A DNA stretch of 64,000 bases from Motiliproteus sp. MSK22-1 (GTDB taxonomy: Bacteria > Pseudomonadota > Gammaproteobacteria > Pseudomonadales > Balneatricaceae): contig NZ_MIEQ01000027.1 of NCBI RefSeq assembly GCF_001968815.1, positions 310,001 to 374,000 of the forward strand. The letters run 5' to 3'. Positions 27,124-35,368 of the stretch are shown one piece after another. Both the position numbers and the translations under genes were made by a program. Positions within the stretch are counted from its first letter, which is position 1; every line of letters starts with the position of its first letter. The notes under the pieces are model-generated. The model was not told the DNA's origin. It searched no databases and was given only the letters and a program-made list of their open reading frames with translations.

Positions 27124-28071
27124 CTACAGCTGGCATAGAAGATCCTTCCATGCACGAGTTTCGGCTGCTTGTGTAAACAAAGATTGTCTGTTCAGGCAAG
27201 CTTGCAGCAGGTTCTGATATAACGAGGGATCAGATTCTACGCGCAGTAGAAGTTTGCTCAAAGCGTTTTCATCGCCTACCGGGTAGTAACCGGGATAATT
27301 TTCACCCAGCAGGCCTATTGACCCTTCTATATCTGAGGCTATAACCGGAACACCCGCGATAACTGCCTCAGAAATGACATTGGCCCCACCTTCCATAAGT
27401 GAGGGTAGAACAAGTAAATTAGTGCGTTGATAGACTTTCCTGATTTGGTGGTGAGCGACTTCACCATGCCATCTATAGCGCGGATTAGTATTCATTTCAG
27501 CCTGTGCTTTCTCGCTCCACTCAGCAGAGCAGGCCTTGCCATATTGATGGATCCTGATACGGCTGCTATCGGGTAAGTATCGGGCGGCAAGTGCCGGACG
27601 CATTGGGTCTTTTTCTTCCCTGAGGTGACCTGAAACAGAGACATGGAAATAACGCTTATAAGGATTACGTTTGCCAATCGGCATAGCTGACTGATAAATA
27701 ACGTGCATTTTACTGCGCTGGTCTTCGGGTAACCTGTTACCGACCAGGTCGTGAAGGCCAACCAAATAGTCTGCCTGGCGAATTGACTGCAGAGTGGTAT
27801 CGGGGTGGCTGTGAATAAACTGGTAAGCATCGGTGCCGGTAATGGCAAGAATCAGCGGTCGGCTTGGATAGCTTTCGGCAAATCGCTTTATTGCTTCTGC
27901 ACTGCGCCAGGCATGCAGAGCAATCATCAGATCCGCTTCTTTTCCATCATAATCAGTTGCAATATCCACCCTATGGCCTAAAGACCTGAGAATGAACGCC
28001 CAGCGAGTCGCGGTAGTCCTATTACCTGCCAAGGAGTTGGCAGGGGCGGGCGTAATCAGAATGATTTGCAT
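27124..28071 (-). CDS. senB: SenB-like selenosugar synthase (glycosyltransferase)
   Basis: 315 residues, GT-B fold glycosyltransferase. Seen: an N-terminal Rossmann part (LITPAPANSLAGNRTTATRWA), DLMIALHAWRS, ITGTDAY, HLREEKDPMRPALAAR, and the C-terminal donor-binding motif PSLMEGGANVISEAVIAGVPV followed by DIEGSIGLLGENYPGYYPVGD. These match the family (TIGR04348) that includes SenB, which makes a seleno-sugar from selenophosphate and a UDP-sugar in the described selenoneine pathway. Divergent from senA and 130 bases upstream of the selenate-type binding protein gene, which runs the same way. Confidence 0.88.
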   Translation of the reverse strand: MQIILITPAPANSLAGNRTTATRWAFILRSLGHRVDIATDYDGKEADLMIALHAWRSAEAIKRFAESYPSRPLILAITGTDAYQFIHSHPDTTLQSIRQADYLVGLHDLVGNRLPEDQRSKMHVIYQSAMPIGKRNPYKRYFHVSVSGHLREEKDPMRPALAARYLPDSSRIRIHQYGKACSAEWSEKAQAEMNTNPRYRWHGEVAHHQIRKVYQRTNLLVLPSLMEGGANVISEAVIAGVPVIASDIEGSIGLLGENYPGYYPVGDENALSKLLLRVESDPSLYQNLLQACLNRQSLFTQAAETRAWKDLLCQL

Positions 28072-28139
28072 ATTTTATTCATTCATTTTCGCTGTTGGTT
28101 ACAGGGTTTGGAGACGAGCGGGGGTAAGTCTCAATCTCC

Positions 28140-28154
28140 TTTAATTAACCAGAT
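28140..28154. promoter_or_regulatory. First copy of a 15-base direct repeat in the senB/senA promoter region
   Basis: TTTAATTAACCAGAT, matching TTCAATTAACCTGAT at 28235-28249 at 13 of 15 positions. The two copies flank a candidate promoter. Possible paired operator half for a shared regulator of the divergent selenoneine genes. Confidence 0.4.
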
Positions 28155-28172
28155 CGCTCTACCTTAGACATT

Positions 28173-28201
28173 TTGTTATTTCTGAAATGACATAATAGAT
28201 T
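28173..28201 (+). promoter_or_regulatory. Candidate sigma-70 promoter for senA
   Basis: TTGTTA (28173-28178), 17 bases, TAGATT (28196-28201). Moderate matches to -35 and -10. Also here: AAATGACA at 28185 is mirrored by TGTCATTT at 28253. Computed promoter scores were not available. Confidence 0.35.
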
Positions 28202-28234
28202 ATGCATGGGAGACTATCCTGTAATTGGTCTATC

Positions 28235-28249
28235 TTCAATTAACCTGAT
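28235..28249. promoter_or_regulatory. Second copy of the senB/senA direct repeat
   Basis: TTCAATTAACCTGAT; see the copy at 28140. It lies about 75 bases before the senA start, a suitable place for a repressor site. Confidence 0.4.
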
Positions 28250-28321
28250 ATTTGTCATTTGCTGGTATTGTCGTTGGTTTCGTTATTTATTACCTGCAGC
28301 TCTCGCAAACAAGGACATCAC

Positions 28322-29632
28322 ATGTGCAAATCTAATCCCGAAGTGATTGCCAGCCAGGCGCAGGATGCACATAACAGAACTGTTGCGCTAATAGAGGGAT
28401 TGACGGCAGAGCAACTGATAGGGCCTTTGTTGCCCACGGTGAATCCATTACGCTGGGAAGTGGGTCATGCGGCTTACTTTTATGAGTATTGGGTGCTGCG
28501 TCAACATCTTAAGCAGGCCCCGATCCGCTCGGGTTCAGATACCCTTTATGACTCTATAACCATTGCTCATGATGATCGCTGGCATTTGCCCCTGCCGACC
28601 ATGGATGAGACCTGCCGATACATGCAACGGGTGTTGGAAAAAATCAAACAGTGTCTGTCCGAGGGAGATGATCCCTACCGTGATTATCTGGCTCAGTATG
28701 CTGTTTTCCATCAGGATATGCATAACGAAGCCTATACCTATACCCGTCAGACGTTAAGCTATCCGACGCCTGTTATGGGTAAGAAAGATTGTCGACAGGA
28801 AGATTACCCGGTAACTGATAAGGAGGGGCGTAGCGTTGATGCCAGGATACCTGGTGGCCAATTCATGTTAGGTGCTAGTGATCAGGATGGTTTCGTTTTT
28901 GATAATGAAAAGTGGAGCCACCCGGTAACCGTACAACCCTTCAGTATTTCAAAGACCGCTGTCAACAATGAAGAATTTTTGGCATTTGTGGAGGCCGACG
29001 GCTATAACAAACAAGAATATTGGGATGAGAAAGGTTGGCGATGGCGGCAGAAAGTAAATCGTGCACATCCTGTCTACTGGCGTCGGGGGAAAACTCAATG
29101 GCAGCAGAGGCAATTTGATCAATGGCTGGACTTACCTCTGAATAAGGCGCTTATCCATGTCTGCTGGTATGAAGCTCAAGCTTACTGTCGTTGGGCTGGC
29201 AGACGCTTGCCAACGGAAGTGGAATGGGAAGTTGCAGCATCAGCTGAGCCTTCGGCTGATGGTTTGTCCCTGTCTTCCGTTAAGCGTCATTTTCCCTGGG
29301 GGAGTACGCCTCCTCGGGGTGATCAGGCAAACCTGGATGGTTTTGCGATGGGGACGATTGACGTTAGCGCCCTTGGGGCGGGGGACAGTGCTTTTGGTTG
29401 TCGGCAAATGATCGGTAATGTTTGGGAGTGGACTGAGGATACATTCGGTCCTTACCCTGGGTTTGTTGCGGATATGTATCAGGATTATTCTCAACCCTTA
29501 TTTGGTAACACCAAAGTGCTTAGGGGTGGGGCATGGACTACCCGTGCACGAATGATTCGTAATACCTGGAGAACCTATTATGGGCCGGATCGTAATGACG
29601 TTTTTGCAGGCTTTCGTACCTGCGCTCTGTGA
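28322..29632 (+). CDS. senA: SenA-like selenoneine synthase (EgtB-type nonheme iron enzyme)
   Basis: 436 residues. N-terminal DinB-like iron-binding domain and C-terminal FGE-sulfatase domain (about 175-436, ending VFAGFRTC). The three iron ligands are visible as His49 (EVGHAAYFYEYW), His130 and His134 (HQDMHNEAYTYTRQTL), at spacing close to EgtB's 51/134/138. The YFYEYWVLR and HNEAYTYTRQTL wording is closer to SenA proteins than to ergothioneine EgtB as I recall them. It would couple hercynine to a selenosugar with O2. Start ATG 28322 with AAGGA; the frame is open further upstream without support. Confidence 0.85.
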   Translation: MCKSNPEVIASQAQDAHNRTVALIEGLTAEQLIGPLLPTVNPLRWEVGHAAYFYEYWVLRQHLKQAPIRSGSDTLYDSITIAHDDRWHLPLPTMDETCRYMQRVLEKIKQCLSEGDDPYRDYLAQYAVFHQDMHNEAYTYTRQTLSYPTPVMGKKDCRQEDYPVTDKEGRSVDARIPGGQFMLGASDQDGFVFDNEKWSHPVTVQPFSISKTAVNNEEFLAFVEADGYNKQEYWDEKGWRWRQKVNRAHPVYWRRGKTQWQQRQFDQWLDLPLNKALIHVCWYEAQAYCRWAGRRLPTEVEWEVAASAEPSADGLSLSSVKRHFPWGSTPPRGDQANLDGFAMGTIDVSALGAGDSAFGCRQMIGNVWEWTEDTFGPYPGFVADMYQDYSQPLFGNTKVLRGGAWTTRARMIRNTWRTYYGPDRNDVFAGFRTCAL

Positions 29633-29733
29633 AACAGCATCCCCCGACTCCTTTTCTGAACGTTACAGGCAGCGTTGGAGATGGGGGGGAGTCGAAGGTA
29701 GATATGGTTGAAGACAGAGATTGCTGAAAGTCA

Positions 29734-30780
29734 ATGACCATCAGCACCTTGGAGTTTAATCGTTCGTGGATTACGGATCAAAAGGATCACTTGGTGAACA
29801 CTCAAAAAATTCAATTCTATGATCTACATACCACTCGAAATGAGTTTGAGAGTGACATTTTGAAAGGTCTGGCTCAACGGCCAGCAGCCATTCCACCAAA
29901 GTATTTTTATGATTCCAAAGGCTCTGAGTTATTTGATGCAATAACAGAACTGCCTGAATACTATCCTACACGCACTGAAATTGGGATTTTGACTGCTAAT
30001 GCGGCTGATATTGCAAAGCGTATTGGGACCGGAAGTCTGCTGGTAGAGCCTGGCGGAGGCAGCTGTGCCAAGGTGCATATTCTTTTGGAAGGTTTGAAAC
30101 CCCAGGCTTATGTGCCGATGGATATATCCAAAGATCATTTACGGCTAGCGGCCGAAGATTTAGCAATTGCTTTTCCCTGGCTGGAAATCCATGCGGCCTG
30201 CACTGATTATTCTCGTGAAATGCGTCTTCCTCCGAATGCACCCAAAGGGACACATGTTGCGTTTTTTCCCGGTTCCAGTATTGGTAATTTTAATCCTGAA
30301 GATGCCGTGGTTTTTTTAACCTCGATCGCTGAGCTGGTAGGCTCTGAGGGGTATTTGTTGATAGGGGTTGATTTGAAGAAAGATAAATCCATTCTTGAGG
30401 CGGCCTATGATGATGCTCAGGGAGTTACCGCCGAGTTTAATTTGAACCTGTTGACCCGTATTAATCGCGAACTGAAGGGAGATTTTGACCTGACTGCCTG
30501 GCAGCATAAAGCCCTGTATGATGAGCAGCGGGGCCGTATAGAAATGCATTTGATCAGCAGCGCTGAACAAACAGTCACTCTGAACAGAGGTTCCTTAAAT
30601 CGAGCATCATTTTGCTTCCGGCAGGGAGAAAGTATTCACACCGAGAACTCCTACAAATACAGCACAGAGGAGTTTATTTCTTTAGCTGCTCAGGCGGGCT
30701 TCGAATCTGATGCACTCTGGTGTGACGATGAACAGTTGTTCAGCGTGCATTTATTTCGTCAGTGCCTGTCTGAAACCTAA
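29734..30780 (+). CDS. egtD: L-histidine N-alpha-methyltransferase EgtD
   Basis: SAM-dependent trimethylation of histidine to hercynine. 348 residues from ATG 29734; GTG 29794, with AAAGGA seven bases upstream, would give 328 residues, nearer the family's 320, and is a strong alternative. Motifs: KYFYDSKGSELFDAITELPEYYPTR-type start region, VEPGGGSCAKV (SAM site), FFPGSSIGNF, LIGVDLKKDKS, and AYDDAQGVTAEFNLNLL. About 100 bases after senA and directly upstream of a small ORF and the SelD gene. Supplies the second substrate of SenA. Confidence 0.92.
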   Translation: MTISTLEFNRSWITDQKDHLVNTQKIQFYDLHTTRNEFESDILKGLAQRPAAIPPKYFYDSKGSELFDAITELPEYYPTRTEIGILTANAADIAKRIGTGSLLVEPGGGSCAKVHILLEGLKPQAYVPMDISKDHLRLAAEDLAIAFPWLEIHAACTDYSREMRLPPNAPKGTHVAFFPGSSIGNFNPEDAVVFLTSIAELVGSEGYLLIGVDLKKDKSILEAAYDDAQGVTAEFNLNLLTRINRELKGDFDLTAWQHKALYDEQRGRIEMHLISSAEQTVTLNRGSLNRASFCFRQGESIHTENSYKYSTEEFISLAAQAGFESDALWCDDEQLFSVHLFRQCLSET

Positions 30781-30787
30781 GGAATCT

Positions 30788-30934
30788 ATGAACAAGTCTA
30801 TTCGACATCTGACCGTTCCAGTGCCCTCAGAGAACACACTGGACTTGTTCACCGGTTCCCTCATGAGTTTATTGGCAGATTCTCTAAAACCCGCGACTGA
30901 AAAAAGTAAGCGATTGAAACCCCACCAACGGTAA
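30788..30934 (+). CDS. Possible 48-residue protein between egtD and selD
   Basis: ATG 30788 with AAGGA formed at the egtD stop codon; the stop is 11 bases before the selD ATG. The sequence is polar with a basic C-terminus (EKSKRLKPHQR) and a middle helix (LFTGSLMSLLADSL). It lies in the gap of a tightly spaced set, and selD lacks a strong ribosome site of its own, so this ORF may couple translation of selD. No family recognised; it could be chance. Confidence 0.4.
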   Translation: MNKSIRHLTVPVPSENTLDLFTGSLMSLLADSLKPATEKSKRLKPHQR

Positions 30935-30945
30935 AGCCAACTTTG

Positions 30946-33207
30946 ATGAAAAATAACAGTGTACCGGTAGTAAAAGATCTGGTTCTGATTGGTGGTGGGC
31001 ATGCCCATGTCACCGTATTAAAAAAATTGGGAATGAAGCCTGTCCCGGGCTTAAGAATCACCTTGATCACCCGTGATATCCATACGCCTTATTCCGGTAT
31101 GCTCCCGGGGTTTGTCGCCGGTCATTATGACTATGATGATTGTCATATAGACTTGGGACCCTTGGCTCGTTTTGCAGGAGCCCGTCTCTATCATTCAGAG
31201 GTACAGGGGCTGGACACGGCGAATAATCAGGTTTTTGCCAAAGGGCGGCCGTCGATAGGCTATGATTTGCTTTCCATTAATACTGGTTCAAGGCCCAATA
31301 GCATTGATATTCCGGGGGTGGATGAGTTTGCCTTGGCTGCCAAACCTATTGACCAGTTCCTGAACAAATGGGAGGCACTGGTTGAACGGGTTCGAGCCAG
31401 TGAAGGGGAGTTCAGAATTGTCGTCGTTGGGGGTGGTGCTGGTGGTGTCGAGTTAGCCTTATCGACCCAACATCGATTGCAGCAGGTACTTCGTCAGTCT
31501 GGATTAGACTCCAAGCGGCTGAGGTACCGGTTGCTGACGGAAAGCGATGGCATTATGTATATGCATAACCCTGGTGTGCGTCAACGCTTTGAACGAATAC
31601 TGACTGAGCGTGATATCAGAGTGGAAACCCGAAGACGGGTCAGTGAAGTCAGATCAGATCAGGTTATATTGGATGATGGGTCAGCTGTGGCGGCGGATGC
31701 CACTATTTGGGTGACCACTGCTGCTGCTCCCAGCTGGCTTGCAGAAGCAGGTTTAACGGTCGATGACTCTGGATTCGTGCGGGTGGGGGCTGATTTACAA
31801 TCCGTATCCCATGAGAATATCTTCGCTGCCGGAGATATCGCTTCGTTGCTGGAGCCGAGGCCTAAATCGGGAGTGTTTGCTGTTCGTCAAGGCCCTGTAT
31901 TGGCTGATAATCTCCGTGCTGCTGCGATTGGCAAGTCTTTACGGCCCTATCGAGCACAAAAAAACTTTTTGGGGCTAGTCAGCACCGGAAACAAGTACGC
32001 AATCGCTTCTCATGGCCGGTGGTCCTATGAATCTGCCTGGTTGTGGCGAGTTAAGGACTGGATTGACGTACGCTTCATGAAGAAGTTTAACGTGCTTCCT
32101 GATATGGATGCTAAGGAGGGGCCCGAACTGGCATCAGGTATTGCCGATTCAGCTGCGATTAAAGAGCTTTCTACTTTGGCTATGCGTTGCGGTGGTTGCG
32201 GCGCGAAGGTGGGGGCTACGGTTTTATCACGGGTAATGCAACGTCTTCCTGATGAGCGCCGGGATGATGTCTTAATCGGCCGAAATGCTGCGGATGACTG
32301 TGCCATGCTGGCGATACCTGATGGTAAGGTGATGGTGCAGAGTGTCGACTATTTCCGGGCCTTCATTGATGACACCTATACCTTTGGGGCCATTGCTGCC
32401 AATCACGCGTTAGGTGATCTCTTCGCCATGGGGGCGGAACCACAGTCTGTTTTGGCCATTGCGACCGTGCCTTATGGTCGTGAACGGGTGGTAGAGGAAT
32501 CACTCTACGATCTACTGACGGGAGCTTTGCATGTCTTGAAACCTACCGGGGCTGTTCTTGCTGGTGGGCATTCAAGTGAAGGGGCTGAGCTGGCTTTTGG
32601 GTTAACCGTGAATGGCCTGATAGATCCGGCTAAGGTTTTGCGTAAGAGCGGGTTAAAACCGGGTGATGTACTTATTCTGACGAAAGCCGTGGGTACCGGT
32701 ACTCTGTTTGCGGCAGACATGAGAGGTAAGGCCAAAGGCCGCTGGGTGGATTCTGCGATACAGTCCATGCTGGTTTCCAACCAGAAGGCAGCCGAGTGTT
32801 TGCAACGTTTTGGCGCTTCGGCCTGCACAGATCTGACTGGATTTGGAATTGTTGGGCATCTGATTGAAATGACCAAAGCCTCACAGGTTGATGCTGTTCT
32901 GCATGTGGATGCATTACCTTTATTGGATGGCGCTCTGGAAACCGTTAAAGCTGGCATTTTATCTTCGCTTCAACCTCAGAATTTACGTCTGCGTCGGGCT
33001 ATCAATGATATTGAAAGGGTTTCAAAACACCCTGCCTTTCCGTTGTTGTTTGATCCACAAACAGCGGGCGGACTATTGGCTGGAGTTCCGCTGCACCAGT
33101 CGGAAAGCTGCTTGGAGCAGCTCAAGCTGTTAGGGTATGGGGATAGCTGTATTATCGGTCAGATAGAAGAATTATCAGATCAACAAGCTCCGATAAAAAT
33201 ACTTTGA
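30946..33207 (+). CDS. selD: Selenophosphate synthetase fused to FAD/NAD oxidoreductase (SelD/SenC role)
   Basis: 753 residues. N-terminal pyridine-nucleotide-disulfide oxidoreductase-like domain (1-about 380; LVLIGGGHAHVTVLKKLG, VVVGGGAGGVELALS, FAAGDIASL) fused to SelD (about 405-753). SelD catalytic region: CGGCGAK with Cys418 (equivalent to E. coli Cys17) and Lys421; the second E. coli Cys is Ala420. Then NAADDCAML, QSVDYFRAF, GGHSSEGAELAFG and DLTGFGIVGHL. Makes selenophosphate from selenide and ATP. The fused domain may reduce a selenium species first (inference). No selA/selB is seen, so supply to SenB is likely. ATG 30946 preferred over TTG 30943. Confidence 0.93.
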   Translation: MKNNSVPVVKDLVLIGGGHAHVTVLKKLGMKPVPGLRITLITRDIHTPYSGMLPGFVAGHYDYDDCHIDLGPLARFAGARLYHSEVQGLDTANNQVFAKGRPSIGYDLLSINTGSRPNSIDIPGVDEFALAAKPIDQFLNKWEALVERVRASEGEFRIVVVGGGAGGVELALSTQHRLQQVLRQSGLDSKRLRYRLLTESDGIMYMHNPGVRQRFERILTERDIRVETRRRVSEVRSDQVILDDGSAVAADATIWVTTAAAPSWLAEAGLTVDDSGFVRVGADLQSVSHENIFAAGDIASLLEPRPKSGVFAVRQGPVLADNLRAAAIGKSLRPYRAQKNFLGLVSTGNKYAIASHGRWSYESAWLWRVKDWIDVRFMKKFNVLPDMDAKEGPELASGIADSAAIKELSTLAMRCGGCGAKVGATVLSRVMQRLPDERRDDVLIGRNAADDCAMLAIPDGKVMVQSVDYFRAFIDDTYTFGAIAANHALGDLFAMGAEPQSVLAIATVPYGRERVVEESLYDLLTGALHVLKPTGAVLAGGHSSEGAELAFGLTVNGLIDPAKVLRKSGLKPGDVLILTKAVGTGTLFAADMRGKAKGRWVDSAIQSMLVSNQKAAECLQRFGASACTDLTGFGIVGHLIEMTKASQVDAVLHVDALPLLDGALETVKAGILSSLQPQNLRLRRAINDIERVSKHPAFPLLFDPQTAGGLLAGVPLHQSESCLEQLKLLGYGDSCIIGQIEELSDQQAPIKIL

Positions 33208-33394
33208 TGTCACTGATTATCTTGGCTGTCACCAAGCTCGTGGCTGAAGTGGATTGTTGCCAGTGCTAGCACTGATGTCGAGCTGAGTCGGTGCAAGGGT
33301 AAAGATCAGAGAAAGTTTTTGACTGTGATAGGTGAGGTAAACATTTGATTAATCGGTCCCGGGTAACTGGCCAAAAGGTAACAGGTTAATTTGG

Positions 33395-34303
33395 ATGGCC
33401 TATCTTTTACTGGTTTTGACTACGTTATTCTGGTCGGGAAATTTTGTGCTGGCCAGAGCTATGCATCTGGATATGCCACCAATCTCCATGGCGTTCTGGC
33501 GCTGGTTAATCGCCATGTTGATTTTGTTGCCCTGGGTGATGCCGAAAATTTGGGCAGAACGAACTGTTATTCGCCAGCACGGGGGCATTCTGGTACTGCT
33601 TTCAGTGCTGGGAGTGGTTAATTTCAACACTTTTATTTACCTGGGTTTGCAGAATACAACAGCGGTTAATGCGACTCTCTTGCAATCTGCTGTGCCGGTG
33701 GTCATTTTGCTGCTGTCCCGGTTTGTGTTAAAGCTCCAGATATCGCGTAATCAGTACCTGGGGATCTGTGTCTCTCTTGTTGGTGTTCTGATGATAATCA
33801 GTAAGGGGGAATTTTCGATTCTGTCTTCTATGCAGATTAACCGGGGAGATGTCTGGGTGCTGGGCGCCGTCTTTAGCTGGGCGTTTTACACTATCGCTCT
33901 CAGATGGAGACCTCAGGCGCTGAGTGGTTTAGCGCTACTTGGCTGTAATGTAATTGTTGGGGTTATCCTGTTATTGCCTCTGTATCTATGGGAAACTCAA
34001 ACAGGTCGGTTAATTGAGTGGCATCAGGCCAATCTTGCCGTGGTAGCCTACATGGCAATATTCCCTTCGATCCTGGCTTATATTTTCTGGAATCGTGGGG
34101 TACAGGAACTGGGCGCTGCCAAAGCTGGATTATTTGTGCACCTGATGCCGGTATTCGGGCTGTTGCTTTCAGTTGTTTTTCTCGGTGAACATGTTCGGGG
34201 TTTCCATCTACTCGGAATCTCTTTAATATTCGCTGGCATATATCTGTCGACCTTTCTCGTCAGATCTTCGCCGGTATACAAAAACAGGAATACAAATCTA
34301 TGA
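33395..34303 (+). CDS. EamA/DMT family transporter
   Basis: 302 residues with ten membrane segments and two EamA repeats (about 5-135 and 150-292), e.g. FWSGNFVLARAMH at the first and GDVWVLGAVFSWAFYTIALRW at the second. Members export amino acids, metabolites or import nucleotides. It starts 188 bases after selD with no terminator visible, so it may belong to the selenoneine locus as an exporter; this is context only. Its end overlaps the Tim44-like gene by ATGA. Confidence 0.88.
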   Translation: MAYLLLVLTTLFWSGNFVLARAMHLDMPPISMAFWRWLIAMLILLPWVMPKIWAERTVIRQHGGILVLLSVLGVVNFNTFIYLGLQNTTAVNATLLQSAVPVVILLLSRFVLKLQISRNQYLGICVSLVGVLMIISKGEFSILSSMQINRGDVWVLGAVFSWAFYTIALRWRPQALSGLALLGCNVIVGVILLLPLYLWETQTGRLIEWHQANLAVVAYMAIFPSILAYIFWNRGVQELGAAKAGLFVHLMPVFGLLLSVVFLGEHVRGFHLLGISLIFAGIYLSTFLVRSSPVYKNRNTNL

Positions 34304-35184
34304 TGCGACTGCTCTCCTTCTGCTGTGCTCTACTAATTGGTATGACATTTACCCTTGACCATGCGGAAGCAAAACGCTTCGGAGGCGGGGGTAGTTTCGG
34401 AAAAATGTTCTCCACTCCAAAAAAGGTAGCGCCAGCTCCAAAATCAACGACACCGAATGCAGGTAAGTCCGCAACCCAAACTCCAAATGCAGCGACAAAA
34501 CCTCGATCTGGGCTGATGGGGGGAATGCTGGGTGGTTTGCTGGCGGGAGGATTGCTGGGAGCTCTGTTCTTTGGTGGTGCATTTGATGGTATTCAGATGA
34601 TGGATATTCTGATTATCGGAGTCATCTGCTTTGTGCTTTTCCGGCTCTTTGCACGGATGAAGCAATCCCAACAACAACCTCAGTATGCCGGAGGTTACCG
34701 GCCTGAAGATACTCAACAAGCTCGTGAGCAGGCGCCGGAAACTCAACGACCACAGGCATTCGAACCGACTCCGTTAATGTCCAATGGCTTGGCAAATGAA
34801 GAGCTTGAATTGCCGTCATGGTTTAATAAGGAGGCATTTTTGAGTGGTGCCCGTCAGCATTTTGAAAGCCTGCAAACAGCCTGGAATCGCAATGATCTGG
34901 AAGAAATTCGCACTTATTGTGATGCTGAGTTGTTTGCAAACCTCGAATCTGAACGCAAAAAGCTAGGCGAAGGGACACTCGACAATGAGGTTGTATCCGT
35001 GATGGCTGAACTGCTCGGTTTTAAACAGCGTGAAGACACCGCTGAGCTGAGCGTAAACTTCTATGGTTGGATGAGAGAAGGAACCGAGGCGCAAACTACC
35101 GAGTTCAGTGAGATCTGGCATCTTACCCGGGACCTCAGCACTGAAGGTTCAGACTGGTTTATCGTTGGTATTGAGCAGCCGTAA
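34300..35184 (+). CDS. Tim44-like domain protein
   Basis: 294 residues: N-terminal signal (to about 24, DHAEA), Gly/Pro-rich linker (FGGGGSFGKMF, KKVAPAPKSTTP), a Gly-rich hydrophobic hairpin (about 71-115), Gln-rich segment, and a C-terminal Tim44-like domain (about 165-294: FLSGARQHFESLQTAWNRND, FYGWMREG, EIWHLTRD). Role in bacteria unclear, perhaps membrane-associated assembly. Overlaps the EamA gene by 4 bases, and is closed by a terminator. Confidence 0.85.
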   Translation: MMRLLSFCCALLIGMTFTLDHAEAKRFGGGGSFGKMFSTPKKVAPAPKSTTPNAGKSATQTPNAATKPRSGLMGGMLGGLLAGGLLGALFFGGAFDGIQMMDILIIGVICFVLFRLFARMKQSQQQPQYAGGYRPEDTQQAREQAPETQRPQAFEPTPLMSNGLANEELELPSWFNKEAFLSGARQHFESLQTAWNRNDLEEIRTYCDAELFANLESERKKLGEGTLDNEVVSVMAELLGFKQREDTAELSVNFYGWMREGTEAQTTEFSEIWHLTRDLSTEGSDWFIVGIEQP

Positions 35185-35221
35185 TTAAATTTCAACGGCC
35201 TTGAATGGTCAGTAATAACAA

Positions 35222-35251
35222 AAAAGAGGAGCCCAAAAGCCCTCTTTTTTT
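35222..35251 (+). terminator. Rho-independent terminator after Tim44-like gene
   Basis: AGAGG, GAGCCCAAAAGC-type loop region, CCTCT and a run of nine or more T. Confidence 0.85.
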
Positions 35252-35368
35252 TTTGGCACAGGGATGTGCTTATGCCGTGGGAGCCAGGGATGGCGGGAAC
35301 GGCGCAGCAGCAATTGTGCTCAGGCGTGGCGGTATTGAAAGGATTCAGCTGGAATCCCCACTACTGCT

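Noticed and set aside
28322-30780. Reading the pair as a plain ergothioneine egtBD operon
   Set aside because: EgtB-like protein has SenA-type wording and the neighbours are SenB, SelD and a selenate-type importer; egtC/egtE are absent from the window. Ergothioneine as a side product cannot be excluded.
32505-32957. 150-codon ORF antisense to selD
   Set aside because: Shadow of a conserved coding region with no start signal.
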